Shown here in pieces: positions 36,952-45,279 of a DNA stretch of 64,000 nucleotides. The notes beneath the pieces are model-generated. The model worked only from the letters and a program-made list of their open reading frames with translations. It ran no database searches and was not told the origin of the DNA. Origin of the DNA: Tangfeifania diversioriginum. GTDB taxonomy: Bacteria; Bacteroidota; Bacteroidia; Bacteroidales; Prolixibacteraceae. The position numbers and the translations under genes are program-made. The DNA lies in NCBI GenBank assembly GCA_945873105.1, contig CAMCBW010000001.1, positions 1 to 64,000 on the forward strand, read 5' to 3'. Every line of letters begins with the position of its first letter. Position 1 is the first letter of the stretch.

Positions 36952-37785
36952 CCGGTCCTTCCGGGCCAGAGCTGAAAATTTCCCCGCAATCCATTGTGTC
37001 TTTGTGCCAAAGTATCGTCTTTCTTCCAGTCCCAGTACCGTCTGAATTCCGTCGCTGCTGTCGAAAAGGAACAACTCTTCTGCCAAAAGCAATTCGTCGG
37101 GGGTGATCACCTCTTTTTCACTTGTACTGAATCCTGCTTCGTGGACGGCAAGGATTACTTTTTCCAATAGGGCGGATCGGTAACCTCCCGAGGAGGATGC
37201 GGGAAAAGTAACCTGATTTTCGTTCACTATGGCGAAGGATCCATGGATGCATTCGCAGGCAAACCCCAGTGAATTCAGTAGGATGATGTTGGTTTGACCC
37301 AGGGACTGGGCTTTTTGGAAGGCTTTTTGACGAAGAAAGCTTCCCGAAGTTGCATAGGCAGGGTGGGGTGAAATTTCTTTCAAACGATCACGGTAGAGAG
37401 AGAGGAGCAAGCCTGGCTCCTTCAGTGGAAAAAAACCCCGCTCACACTCTTTTGCCCGCAGCAGGAGGTTGATCCGTTCGATGGAAGCAAATACCAGGAT
37501 CTCAATTTTTGCAGCAAGGTAAAGTTTGTTTTTGTTCAGCAACCTGGAGACATCCTTGCGCAGCAGTTTTCCCTCCGGGTCAATCAGTCCGGTCAGATCA
37601 ATTCCTGCAGTGTCGGCTGTTGCAATCAGATGTTGACAGATAGATGGGGCGAAGAGCACCTCGTTGTGTTCCGACCTGAACTGCTCCCTGAATCCACTAC
37701 ACATGTTGGTGAGATCTTCCAGGGTGAATACCGCTTCCTCCTCTTTGTGAAACCTTCCGTTCAACAAAAAATAGCCACCCTTCAT
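36937..37785 (-). CDS. Class IV (PLP) aminotransferase, possibly aminodeoxychorismate lyase
   Basis: A 282-residue fold-IV PLP enzyme. The block IILLNSLGFACECIHGSFAI, then VTFPASSSGGYRSALLEKVI, corresponds to the class IV region binding PLP and the carboxylate. A lysine in FLRQKAFQKAQ may be the Schiff-base residue, but I am unsure of the exact position. Similarity to PabC (4-amino-4-deoxychorismate lyase) and branched-chain or D-amino-acid aminotransferases cannot be separated by eye. It is the last gene of the amn-holA-rhomboid operon, 10 bases after the rhomboid gene. Start at 37785 (MKGGYFLLNGRF). Confidence 0.78.
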   Translation of the reverse strand: MKGGYFLLNGRFHKEEEAVFTLEDLTNMCSGFREQFRSEHNEVLFAPSICQHLIATADTAGIDLTGLIDPEGKLLRKDVSRLLNKNKLYLAAKIEILVFASIERINLLLRAKECERGFFPLKEPGLLLSLYRDRLKEISPHPAYATSGSFLRQKAFQKAQSLGQTNIILLNSLGFACECIHGSFAIVNENQVTFPASSSGGYRSALLEKVILAVHEAGFSTSEKEVITPDELLLAEELFLFDSSDGIQTVLGLEERRYFGTKTQWIAGKFSALARKDREEKG

Positions 37786-37795
37786 CTGCTTGAAA

Positions 37796-38422
37796 TTACA
37801 TTTGCAAGTTAGGAGCAAACAACATATTCAGAAACTCCCAGAAAAGGGAAGGTCTGATGATCATTGGCGTACAGAATCCGATGACTGCTCCGAGGAAGTG
37901 GGCATCGTGTCCGATGTTGTCCAGTTTCTTGCGGCTCAGGTAAAAGGAGTAATAAAGGTAGAGAATGCCAAAGATGATCCCGGGTATCGGAAGAATGCCA
38001 AAAAAATAGATGTTTTGCCAGGGATTGAAGAAGATCGCCGCATACAACACGGCTGAAACGGCTCCCGAGGCACCTACAGCGTTGTAATAGACGTTGTTTC
38101 GTTGTTTTAGCAAAGACCAGGATGATGAAAAAAGGAGGGATCCCACAAAGAGTGCCAAGTAGTACCATCGGCCATTTCCACCGAAGTATAATTGGAAACT
38201 GTGCTCAACAGCCAACCCAAACGACCACAAAACGATCATGTTTACCAACAGGTGTTCCCAGTTGGCATGCACCAGCGCATGGGTCACCATGCGGTAATAC
38301 TGTCTCTTGTGCCATATCTGGAAGGCATTGAACTGAAATTGCCTGACGATTTCCCTGTTTGAAAAGGCCATGACAGAGGTCAGGGATATGATGAGGATCA
38401 GCATGATCGTAATGGATGCCAT
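37796..38422 (-). CDS. Rhomboid-family intramembrane serine protease
   Basis: A 208-residue membrane protease with about six segments. HALVHANWEHLLVNMIVLWSF gives the family HxxxxHxxxN motif, VGASGAVSAVLYA has the catalytic serine in GxSG, and IGHDAHFLGAVIGF holds the catalytic histidine on the last segment. It would cut transmembrane segments of other inner-membrane proteins. It sits 3 bases after holA and 10 bases before the aminotransferase gene, in one operon. The substrate is unknown. Confidence 0.92.
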   Translation of the reverse strand: MASITIMLILIISLTSVMAFSNREIVRQFQFNAFQIWHKRQYYRMVTHALVHANWEHLLVNMIVLWSFGLAVEHSFQLYFGGNGRWYYLALFVGSLLFSSSWSLLKQRNNVYYNAVGASGAVSAVLYAAIFFNPWQNIYFFGILPIPGIIFGILYLYYSFYLSRKKLDNIGHDAHFLGAVIGFCTPMIIRPSLFWEFLNMLFAPNLQM

Positions 38423-38425
38423 GGG

Positions 38426-39430
38426 TCAGAGGTGTAAGATTTTGTAAGTTAATTCGCGCATTAATTCTCCATTGTCAGTGGTTCCGCCCCGGGCACCTTT
38501 GGATCTCAGATCGTACTCCCTCAGCAGCGACATCACCAATACGGCTTTCTGCAGCGGATAGTTTCTTCCGGCTGTCAGATAGTCCTTGACAAAAAAGGGA
38601 CTTACGCCCAATCTTTGTGCCACTTCCCCCTCGTTGCCCTTGTTGGGGAGGGAATGGTAAGTGAGAATCTTCCTGAAGTAGGTAACCAGTATAGAGATTA
38701 CCATCTGGATGGGGTTGGCCTTCTCGTTCTCAACAAAGTAATTGACGATTCTGTTGGCATTGTAGATGTCGCGGTACCCAAGTGCCTTTTGAAATTCAAA
38801 TGCATTGTACTCTTTGCTGATCCCGATGTTTTTCTCCACATCGTCTACCGTGATGCTGGTGCCGGGAATTGCGGAGAAGATGATTTTATCCAGCTCATTC
38901 ACAATTCTTTGCAGGTTATTTCCGATGTGATCGGTAATCATCTGCACCGCCTTGTGTTCTATTCCAAGTTGTTTCGTCTTCAGGTAGGCGATGATCCATT
39001 CCGGAATCTTGTACTCGTACAGAGGTTTGGACTCCATGTAAACACCATGTTTGGAGAGGATCTTGTAGAGTTTTTTACGTTTGTCGAGGGTTTTGTACTT
39101 GTGACAGATCACCAGCAGGGTGGTGGGGGCCGGCTTTTCGACGTAACCGGCAAGTTCGTCAATGTCTTTGAGGTTCTGTGCCTCCCTGACCACCACCACC
39201 TGCCGTTCCGCCATCATCGGGTATCGCCGTGCGGCAGTCAGGATGGAGTCCAAGGTGATATCCTTTCCGTACAACAAGGTTTGGTTGAACGATTTTTCAC
39301 TCTCCGTGAGCACATTTTCCAGGATGTAATCACTGATCAGATCGATGTAATAGGGCTCTTCACCCTCCAGGAAATAGACAGGACTGTATTTTTTTTCTTT
39401 TAAATCGGCAAGAATGTTCTGATATTCCAT
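38426..39430 (-). CDS. holA: DNA polymerase III subunit delta
   Basis: The clamp-loader subunit that opens the sliding clamp. The 334 residues have the N-terminal PVYFLEGEEPYYIDLISDYI, the degenerate AAA+ region AARRYPMMAERQVVVVREAQ (no Walker A, as normal for delta), and the C-terminal block MVISILVTYFRKILTYHSL. The gene starts 4 bases after amn and ends 3 bases before the rhomboid gene, in a tight operon. An HsdR_N-type gene lies divergently near amn, a common Bacteroidota neighbourhood. Confidence 0.93.
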   Translation of the reverse strand: MEYQNILADLKEKKYSPVYFLEGEEPYYIDLISDYILENVLTESEKSFNQTLLYGKDITLDSILTAARRYPMMAERQVVVVREAQNLKDIDELAGYVEKPAPTTLLVICHKYKTLDKRKKLYKILSKHGVYMESKPLYEYKIPEWIIAYLKTKQLGIEHKAVQMITDHIGNNLQRIVNELDKIIFSAIPGTSITVDDVEKNIGISKEYNAFEFQKALGYRDIYNANRIVNYFVENEKANPIQMVISILVTYFRKILTYHSLPNKGNEGEVAQRLGVSPFFVKDYLTAGRNYPLQKAVLVMSLLREYDLRSKGARGGTTDNGELMRELTYKILHL

Positions 39431-39434
39431 GCAA

Positions 39435-40205
39435 TCAGAATTTCAGGTGTTTGACAGATCTGCCGTCGTTGATGATCTCCATGAGGGCGTTGATCCCAAC
39501 TTCGAGGTGGGAATTTACAAACAACCTGGTCACCTCCTTGTCGCTCTCCTGGGTTTTCACACCGGTCGAAATCATGGGTTGATCGGATACCAGCAGGAGT
39601 GCACCACAGGGGATGGAATTGCAAAACCCTACCGTGAAGATGGTGGCGGTCTCCATATCGATGGCCATGGCACGGGTCTTTATCAGGTATTTCTTGAATC
39701 GTTCGTCGTACTCCCACACCCTTTTGTTGGTGGTAAAAACAGTGCCGGTCCAATAGTCGAGCCCCATGTCGCGAATGGTGGAAGAGACTGCACGCTGAAG
39801 GCTGAAGGCCGGTAGGGCAGGTACTTCAGGAGGCAAATAGTCATTGGAGGTACCATCGCTGCGGATGGCAGCCAATGGCAGGATCAAACTGCCAAGTTCG
39901 CTTTTACGTTTCAACCCGCCACACTTCCCCAGGAAGAGCACCGCATCAGGCATGGTGGCACTCAGCAAATCCATGATCGTGGCAGCATTGGGACTCCCCA
40001 TGCCAAAATTGATGATGGTGATCCCGTTGGCACTGGCATTGGGCATCGTTTTGTCCTCCCCGACAATGGGTACGCCAAATCTCTCGGCGAAGGTTTCAAC
40101 ATAGCCTTGAAAATTGGTTAACAGGATGTGCTGGGTAAATTGATCCAATGGTCTGCCGGTATATCGGGGGAGCCAATTCTGAACGATCTCTTCTTTGGTC
40201 TTCAT
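39435..40205 (-). CDS. amn: AMP nucleosidase, short Bacteroidota type
   Basis: A 256-residue PNP-fold enzyme that splits AMP to adenine and ribose-5-phosphate. Its blocks are ITIINFGMGSPNAATIMDLL, AVLFLGKCGGLKRKSELGSL, and the C-terminal AMAIDMETATIFTVGF with the catalytic METAT glutamate. The N-terminal stretch typical of longer Proteobacterial Amn is absent, as usual in Bacteroidota. It could also act on related nucleosides such as futalosine, but the fit is to AMP nucleosidase. It leads the amn-holA-rhomboid-aminotransferase operon, with a -7-like box at 40220-40227. Confidence 0.88.
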   Translation of the reverse strand: MKTKEEIVQNWLPRYTGRPLDQFTQHILLTNFQGYVETFAERFGVPIVGEDKTMPNASANGITIINFGMGSPNAATIMDLLSATMPDAVLFLGKCGGLKRKSELGSLILPLAAIRSDGTSNDYLPPEVPALPAFSLQRAVSSTIRDMGLDYWTGTVFTTNKRVWEYDERFKKYLIKTRAMAIDMETATIFTVGFCNSIPCGALLLVSDQPMISTGVKTQESDKEVTRLFVNSHLEVGINALMEIINDGRSVKHLKF

Positions 40206-40219
40206 AAGGCGCTTTTCTG

Positions 40220-40227
40220 CAAAATTA
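40220..40227 (-). promoter_or_regulatory. Candidate -7 box of the amn operon
   Basis: TAATTTTG on the minus strand, 15 bases upstream of the amn ATG, so any leader would be very short. Confidence 0.4.
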
Positions 40228-40292
40228 CCTGCTTTTTGTATTAAGTTGGCTGAATTGGAAATAAAAATTTAGTTTTAGAGAGATTTTCACCA

Positions 40293-40742
40293 ATGATGCA
40301 ACTTAATCTGCCTGGTTACGAATTCAGCACCGCCCAAAAGGAGGGGCGAACCATGATCTTCGACACTTACCGCCGCAGGTGGGTCAAACTGACGCCCGAA
40401 GAGTGGGTGAGGCAGAACTTTATCCGTTACCTGGTCGAGGAGAAGCATTACCCGGCCTCCTTGATGGCGGTGGAACACTCCCTGAAGATCAACAGGCAGG
40501 TATTCCGCGCCGATGCAGTGGTCTTCTCGACCAATGGCCAGCCGCTGCTGTTGGTCGAATGCAAGGCCCCGGAGGTTAAAATCACCCAAAAGGTCTTCGA
40601 ACAGATCGTTCGTTACAACTTCGAGTTTCAGGTCGATTACCTGATCGTCACCAATGGGATGATGCATTTCTGCTGCAGGATCGACAAGTCCAACCAATCC
40701 TATGAATACCTGAAGGAGATTCCGGATTACTCCAATCTTTGA
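40293..40742 (+). CDS. Orphan HsdR_N-like PD-(D/E)xK nuclease domain protein
   Basis: A 149-residue stand-alone domain matching the N-terminus of type I restriction subunit R. It has all nuclease positions: E61, D74 in FRADAVVF, ExK at 89-91 in LLLVECKAPE, and Q104 before RYNFEFQVDYLIVTNG. No HsdM, HsdS or helicase accompanies it, so it is not a restriction system. Its place beside amn-holA is typical of Bacteroidota, which suggests a housekeeping DNA role, perhaps in repair. The specific function is unknown. Confidence 0.8.
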   Translation: MMQLNLPGYEFSTAQKEGRTMIFDTYRRRWVKLTPEEWVRQNFIRYLVEEKHYPASLMAVEHSLKINRQVFRADAVVFSTNGQPLLLVECKAPEVKITQKVFEQIVRYNFEFQVDYLIVTNGMMHFCCRIDKSNQSYEYLKEIPDYSNL

Positions 40743-40907
40743 CCATAGTTCCTCTTTTGAGGAGGATGGTAGACGATACTTTCATTGATATTGTACAGCA
40801 TAGCTTTTACAAGACAGATGGGAAAGTAAGAAATTGGAGAAAAAATTTGGATGGTAGCTACAGTTTGTTTAACTTTCTGTTTTTCAACCAATCCTAAAAT
40901 TACATTC

Positions 40908-41492
40908 ATGAAAACTAAACTTGCGCTCATCGTAGTTTTTCTGTTCTGCCAAACCTTTTTATTCCCACTTTCTGCAGGAAAACCTGCCAGTGGCGAGCCC
41001 GTACCAGGAGCAGAAATTTTCGTTGAACTGGAGCCAGATGACCAGCCTATCATGGCAACTGCTTCCAAAAATGGAACCTTCACCTTTGAAAATTTGAAGG
41101 CGGGGATTTACCATGTAGTCGTTCGTTTGCCAGAGAATCCGAAAGAGGCCTATACCAACAAGGAGGCCATCAAAAGTCCAAATCTTAAGAAATCTGGTTT
41201 TTACCATAAAAAGGGAGAATACTTTTTGAGCAAGAATCGTGGTCTTTTTGTCATCAAACTGGAGGATTTCAAAAAGGTCAATGAAGATGCCATCAAGGTC
41301 TCCTCCAAAAAGATGGGCAGCAAAGAGAGCAAAACGGATGCAGCGATTCTCGATTTTCAGGTAACAGGGAAGGGTGGTAAAATCGTGATCTCTTTGGAAT
41401 CAGTGAAACCCAAAGAGTACAATGCACGAAATACCAGTGCAATTTTAACTGGACCTTACGGAGCCTCTCTTTCCAATCTTGAAGACAATTAG
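40908..41492 (+). CDS. Secreted protein with a carboxypeptidase-regulatory-like domain
   Basis: A 194-residue exported protein. The signal peptide MKTKLALIVVFLFCQTFLFP ends near SAG. The first domain (about 25-80) looks like a beta-sandwich of the CarboxypepD_reg type: GEPVPGAEIFVELEPDD, then NGTFTFENLKAGIYHVVVR. The remainder is lysine-rich with GKIVISLESVKPKEYN and is unassigned. It converges with the GNAT gene. Start at 40908; an in-frame ATG at 40851 is upstream of the signal. Function unknown. Confidence 0.65.
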   Translation: MKTKLALIVVFLFCQTFLFPLSAGKPASGEPVPGAEIFVELEPDDQPIMATASKNGTFTFENLKAGIYHVVVRLPENPKEAYTNKEAIKSPNLKKSGFYHKKGEYFLSKNRGLFVIKLEDFKKVNEDAIKVSSKKMGSKESKTDAAILDFQVTGKGGKIVISLESVKPKEYNARNTSAILTGPYGASLSNLEDN

Positions 41493-41546
41493 TCAGAAAT
41501 TGATATTCTTTATAAATGAGGTAAGAATGTAGAAGCTTAAATTTTG

Positions 41547-42077
41547 CTAAATCTTATTGATCAACTGCATCAAATTCTCATCCTTCCATTCGCCGCCATC
41601 CCTGATCCACTCCCTCTTGGTGCCAGCAAGTTTGAATCCTGCATTGGCAAACAACTTCATGCTAATTAGGTTGTCGGTAAGGATGTTGGCATATATTTGG
41701 TGAAGTTGCAGCTTTTCAAAACAATAGCGGATCATCAGCTGCAAAGCGGCAGTGGCATAACCTTTGGTCCGATCTTCCAGACGATGGATCAATATGCCCA
41801 AACCGACCCGTGCATGTAGCGGGTCAAAATCGAACAGATCGATGGCTCCGATTGTTTTTCCCTCCCGGGTGGTGATCATCATCCGCAGTTGCTGGTTCGC
41901 GTAAAGTCCCTTGTCCGAATTTTGAATGTAAAGCGCCAGGAGGTGTTTGGAAAAGGGGGCAATGGTATGGCTGATGGTCCAGACCTCCTCGGCATTCTCC
42001 CAGGCATACAACAAATCAATGTCTTCCGGTTCCAGGGCGCGCAGCGCGATAAGTTCATCTTGCAGGTAAAGATTCAT
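41547..42077 (-). CDS. GNAT-family N-acetyltransferase
   Basis: A 176-residue acetyltransferase of the RimJ/SpeG-like GNAT_3 group. LIALRALEPEDIDLLYAWEN is the N-terminal block, GKTIGAIDLFDFDPLHARVG holds the central strands, and LEDRTKGYATAALQLMIRYC carries the acetyl-CoA-binding R/Q-x-x-G-x-A loop. NLISMKLFANAGFKLAGTKR closes the domain. The acceptor may be an amine or a protein N-terminus; this is not resolved. It follows recR after 7 bases on the same strand. Confidence 0.88.
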   Translation of the reverse strand: MNLYLQDELIALRALEPEDIDLLYAWENAEEVWTISHTIAPFSKHLLALYIQNSDKGLYANQQLRMMITTREGKTIGAIDLFDFDPLHARVGLGILIHRLEDRTKGYATAALQLMIRYCFEKLQLHQIYANILTDNLISMKLFANAGFKLAGTKREWIRDGGEWKDENLMQLINKI

Positions 42078-42084
42078 GGCAGTG

Positions 42085-42708
42085 TCAGGAGTTGAATTGT
42101 TCGTACAACAACCGGTTCACAATCGAGCGTCCCAGTGTTAATTCATCGGTGTACTCCAGCTCGTCTCCAACAGAGACACCCCTTGCGAGTGTGGTAATAC
42201 GAATATTGCTGTTTTTCAGCTTTTTGAATAGGTAAAAGTTGGTGCTGTCTCCCTCCATGGTCGTGCTCAGGGCAAATATGATCTCACGGATGCTCCCCTT
42301 TTCTACCCTGTTGAGCAGGGAATCTATCTCCAGGTCAGCGGGACCAATTCCATCCATGGGTGAGATGATCCCCCCCAAAACATGGTAAACCCCGCGAAAC
42401 TGCTGCGTGTTTTCAATGGACATCACATCCCGGATGCTCTCTACCACACAAACCAAACCATGGTCGCGCGAAGGGTTGCTGCAAATGTTGCACACCTCCG
42501 TATCTGAGATGTTGTAGCAATGTTGGCAATGTTTCACCTCATCCCTGAGCTGGGTCATGGTTCCACTGAAGCGGTGCACCTCCTCCGGCTCCTTCTTGAG
42601 CAGGTGCAGAACGAGCCGCAAAGCGGTTTTTTTCCCGATGCCCGGCAATTTTGCAAATTCGGCTACGGCGTTCTCAAGCAGTTTGGAGGGAAAGTGGTCG
42701 GCGTTCAT
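42085..42708 (-). CDS. recR: Recombination protein RecR
   Basis: A 207-residue RecFOR-pathway protein that helps load RecA on gapped DNA. The helix-hairpin-helix [19 protein letters not shown], the four-cysteine zinc site [16 protein letters not shown] and the Toprim domain with [20 protein letters not shown] are all present. The start at 42708 ([15 protein letters not shown]) fits the family; ATGs 2 and 10 codons upstream are possible. It is first in a two-gene unit with the GNAT gene. Confidence 0.95.
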   Translation of the reverse strand: MNADHFPSKLLENAVAEFAKLPGIGKKTALRLVLHLLKKEPEEVHRFSGTMTQLRDEVKHCQHCYNISDTEVCNICSNPSRDHGLVCVVESIRDVMSIENTQQFRGVYHVLGGIISPMDGIGPADLEIDSLLNRVEKGSIREIIFALSTTMEGDSTNFYLFKKLKNSNIRITTLARGVSVGDELEYTDELTLGRSIVNRLLYEQFNS

Positions 42709-42865
42709 CGGCATAAAATATCTTCCCAAAAGTAGCAACTACCTGCGATATATCTATTCCCCCATTTCAATATTTCTTTTCAGAGAACAAATAGGGGAAC
42801 TATATTTAAAATCAAGGTTAAACCAAATAGGGTGTAAGAAGTCAAAGGGAAGTAACTAAAAAAAT

Positions 42866-43252
42866 ATGGATATGATTAAAAAACTTTTTCTGGTTTCATC
42901 CTTGATTTGGATGATGGTTATGACTGTAGCCGCTCAAGGCGGAATGCAGAATATGACTCCTGAGGACATGGCCAAACGGACGTCCGAAATGATCAAAAAA
43001 ACAACAGGTTGCGATGCCGCAGTCGGTACTAAAGTTGATGCTATCTGCCTGAAATATGCAAAAGAGATGGCAGCTGTTCGTGAAAAATATGCCGACCGTG
43101 AGGCAAGACGCGAGCCAACCAAGGTTCTCAGGGACAAGCAGGATGTTGAGTTGAAAGCAGCCTTGACTGCCGACCAGTATGCCAAATACATGGCAGCGAT
43201 GGAAGAGCGTCGCAAACAAATGCAAAACGGCGGTGGCGGCGGCCCTCGCTAG
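42866..43252 (+). CDS. Small secreted methionine- and lysine-rich protein
   Basis: A 128-residue protein with a signal peptide (MIKKLFLVSSLIWMMVMTVA) cut near AQ. The mature part is helical: a TPEDMAKRTSEMIKKT helix, then KYADREARREPTKVLRDKQD, ending in a glycine-rich tail (QNGGGGGPR). The layout recalls small Spy/CpxP-like or DUF4890-like periplasmic proteins of Bacteroidota, but I cannot assign a family firmly. It is monocistronic and ends at a terminator (43269-43308). Start at 42866, or at the ATG two codons later. The function is unknown. Confidence 0.65.
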   Translation: MDMIKKLFLVSSLIWMMVMTVAAQGGMQNMTPEDMAKRTSEMIKKTTGCDAAVGTKVDAICLKYAKEMAAVREKYADREARREPTKVLRDKQDVELKAALTADQYAKYMAAMEERRKQMQNGGGGGPR

Positions 43253-43268
43253 TCGTTGTAAAATAAAC

Positions 43269-43308
43269 AAAAAGTCCTGGATTTCAATAAATTCAGGACT
43301 TTTTATTT
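43269..43308 (+). terminator. Intrinsic terminator of the small secreted protein gene
   Basis: Stem AAAAGTCCTG with its complement CAGGACTTTT, about a 12-base loop and a T-rich tail. Confidence 0.85.
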
Positions 43309-43319
43309 GAACAGAACCA

Positions 43320-43535
43320 GGGGAAACGGGGAAACGGAGAAACGGGGAAACGGGGAAACGGGGAAACGGGGAAACGGAGAAGCAGAGAAACGGAGAAACG
43401 GAGAAACAGAGAAACGGGGAAGATGATATTTGAGGTAGATCGGACCAACTAAATTTTCACTGATAGCATCGCCGTTTCAGTTCTTCTCCGTTTCTCCGTT
43501 TCTCCGTTTCAGTTTTTCTCCGTTTCACTGTTTCC
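43320..43535. repeat. Inverted GAAACGGGG/GAAACGGAG arrays
   Basis: About eleven 9-bp units at 43320-43420 face a reverse-complement array at 43472-43535. The spacer contains GATCGGACCAACT. The cdd stop codon (43525-43527) lies in the right array, in GAAACAGTGAAACGG read on the minus strand. Confidence 0.9.
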
Positions 43536-44013
43536 TTAGGTCCTCCTTCTTGAACCGAAACGGCAAAAGTGTGTCAATCCCATTCACTACCGTGATGGCT
43601 GAACTCCCATCCAGGATGATTTCGATGGGGGATCCCGACAGATCTTCATATTCAGCCATAACTTGCCGGCAACTTCCGCATGGCTTCGCAATTTCAGTGG
43701 AGGAGGGATCATTGGAAATGGTCGAAACGGCGATGGATTGAACGGCAATGTTGGGGTACCTGGAGGAGGCATAGAAAAGTGCTGTTCGTTCGGCGCAAAG
43801 ACCGGAAGGATAAGCCGCGTTTTCCTGGTTGTTGCCGGAAATCACCTCCCCGTTGGCCAACAATACTGCTGCTCCTACCCTGTATCCCGAATAGGGAGAA
43901 TAGGCTCGCATGGCTGCCTCCCTGGCCAGCAGAATGAGTTTTTGCGAAAGCTCGGGCAACTCTGCCAGTGTTTCGTAGCTTTTTACTCTATAGTTGAGGT
44001 ATATCTCCTTCAT
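43525..44013 (-). CDS. cdd: Cytidine deaminase
   Basis: Converts cytidine and deoxycytidine to uridine forms in pyrimidine salvage. The 162 residues have the zinc site: Cys73 with catalytic Glu75 in GLCAERTALF, and Cys112 and Cys115 in KPCGSCRQV. The substrate-binding block is YSPYSGYRVGAAVLLANGE. An N-terminal extension of about 20 residues precedes the domain. Its last two codons (KQ) and its stop are part of a 9-bp tandem array. Confidence 0.95.
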   Translation of the reverse strand: MKEIYLNYRVKSYETLAELPELSQKLILLAREAAMRAYSPYSGYRVGAAVLLANGEVISGNNQENAAYPSGLCAERTALFYASSRYPNIAVQSIAVSTISNDPSSTEIAKPCGSCRQVMAEYEDLSGSPIEIILDGSSAITVVNGIDTLLPFRFKKEDLRKQ

Positions 44014-44089
44014 GGTGATCCGATTAATTCAATCTCAAAAGTAAACATATTCCTTCATTTAACAGAGGGTTACAATTGACCTAAATTTT

Positions 44090-44097
44090 TATCTTTG
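44090..44097 (+). promoter_or_regulatory. Candidate -7 box of the glucosaminidase gene
   Basis: TATCTTTG 10 bases before the first ATG. Transcription could start next to the coding region, giving an almost leaderless mRNA. Confidence 0.45.
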
Positions 44098-44107
44098 GTG
44101 CAAACAA

Positions 44108-45085
44108 ATGCCGATGTTGAATTTTTGCAGACTGTGTATCCTATTCTGTTTTGGAGTTGCTTTTGCAGGCAATCTCTTTGCTGCATCACCTGTCAGACAG
44201 ACCAGGCAGCAATACATCGACAAGTTTGCCAAAATAGCGGTCCAGGAGATGATCGAGTTCCACATTCCGGCCAGTATCACCATGGCACAAGCCTGTCTCG
44301 AATCGTCAGACGGAAATTCTGAACTAACCCGGAAATCCAACAACCACTTTGGCATCAAATGCAAGAGCAATTGGACCGGACCATCGGTCAGACACCATGA
44401 TGATGCGGCCAACGAATGTTTTAGAAAATACCAAACCGCAGAAGAGTCGTTCAAGGACCACTCCCTTTTTCTAACCACCAACACCCGTTACGGCTTTCTT
44501 TTTGCCTACGATATCAGGGACTTTAAACAGTGGGCTTACGGTCTTAAGAAGGCTGGATATGCCACAGATCCTGCTTACCCTGGAAAACTGATAAAAATAA
44601 TCGAGGATTTTAAGCTGTATGAACTGGATCAGCTGGATTGGAAATATGTCAAGGCGCCCGAGCAAAAGAAGAAACGATTCTCCCTCTTCGGCTTCCTGAA
44701 GAAAAAGGCTCCGGAGAAGGAACTTGCTGTAGCCTCCGGCTTCCTACCCCGCAAGGTGGAGCGTAGAAATGGCAAAAAGGCGATCATTGCCATCGAAGGG
44801 GACGATTATGCCCGCATTGCAGAAGAGATGAAGCTGAAGGATTGGCAGATTTACCAATACAACGATGCCCAATCCGGGGATGTACCGGAGACCGGTGAGC
44901 CAGTCTTCCTGCAATTGAAAAGGTCGAAGGCTCCGAGAGGCAATGACACACACATTGTTCAACAGGGAGAAACCCTGCGGTCCATTTCGCAGTGGTATGG
45001 TGTTCAGCTTCAGTCGTTGAGAAAAATGAACCGTTTGGAAGACAACGAGGAGGCTGTGGCCGGTACCACCATTTCGCTGAGGTAG
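44108..45085 (+). CDS. Exported glucosaminidase-domain protein with C-terminal LysM
   Basis: A 325-residue peptidoglycan hydrolase. After a signal peptide (ending near LFAAS) comes a glucosaminidase domain (about 30-175). It contains IPASITMAQACLESSDGNSE with the catalytic glutamate, and NNHFGIKC plus RYGFLFAYDIRDFKQWAYG. A lysine-rich linker follows, then a LysM domain (about 280-325, HIVQQGETLRSISQWYGVQL). It should cleave the glycan chain in the periplasm, perhaps in cell separation. It is divergent from cdd. Start at 44108 or two codons later. Confidence 0.9.
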   Translation: MPMLNFCRLCILFCFGVAFAGNLFAASPVRQTRQQYIDKFAKIAVQEMIEFHIPASITMAQACLESSDGNSELTRKSNNHFGIKCKSNWTGPSVRHHDDAANECFRKYQTAEESFKDHSLFLTTNTRYGFLFAYDIRDFKQWAYGLKKAGYATDPAYPGKLIKIIEDFKLYELDQLDWKYVKAPEQKKKRFSLFGFLKKKAPEKELAVASGFLPRKVERRNGKKAIIAIEGDDYARIAEEMKLKDWQIYQYNDAQSGDVPETGEPVFLQLKRSKAPRGNDTHIVQQGETLRSISQWYGVQLQSLRKMNRLEDNEEAVAGTTISLR

Positions 45086-45182
45086 GAATGCGCTTAATTT
45101 CACGGAGGAAGGTTGGATTTCGCAGATTACCCCCACCAACCACTAATTACACAAATTACAAGAATGGAGAAATAAAAATATT

Positions 45183-45272
45183 CCCCGTTTCTTCGTTTCC
45201 CTGTTTCATCGGCTCTCCCCCAGTCCCCCAGTCCCTCAGTCCCCCAGTCCCCCAGTCCCTCCGTCCCTCCGT
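45183..45272. repeat. GTTTCTTC and CAGTCCCC tandem arrays after fmt
   Basis: A short GAAAC-type array (45183-45208, related to the one beside cdd) is followed by about seven CAGTCCCC-type units (45216-45272). No inverted partner was found. The arrays lie in the 194-base gap between the convergent LysM gene and fmt, ending 8 bases from the fmt stop. Confidence 0.75.
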
Positions 45273-45279
45273 CATTTTC

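Noticed and set aside
38615-39403. 262-codon plus-strand frame opposite holA
   Set aside because: Antisense shadow of holA; no signal, start or family.
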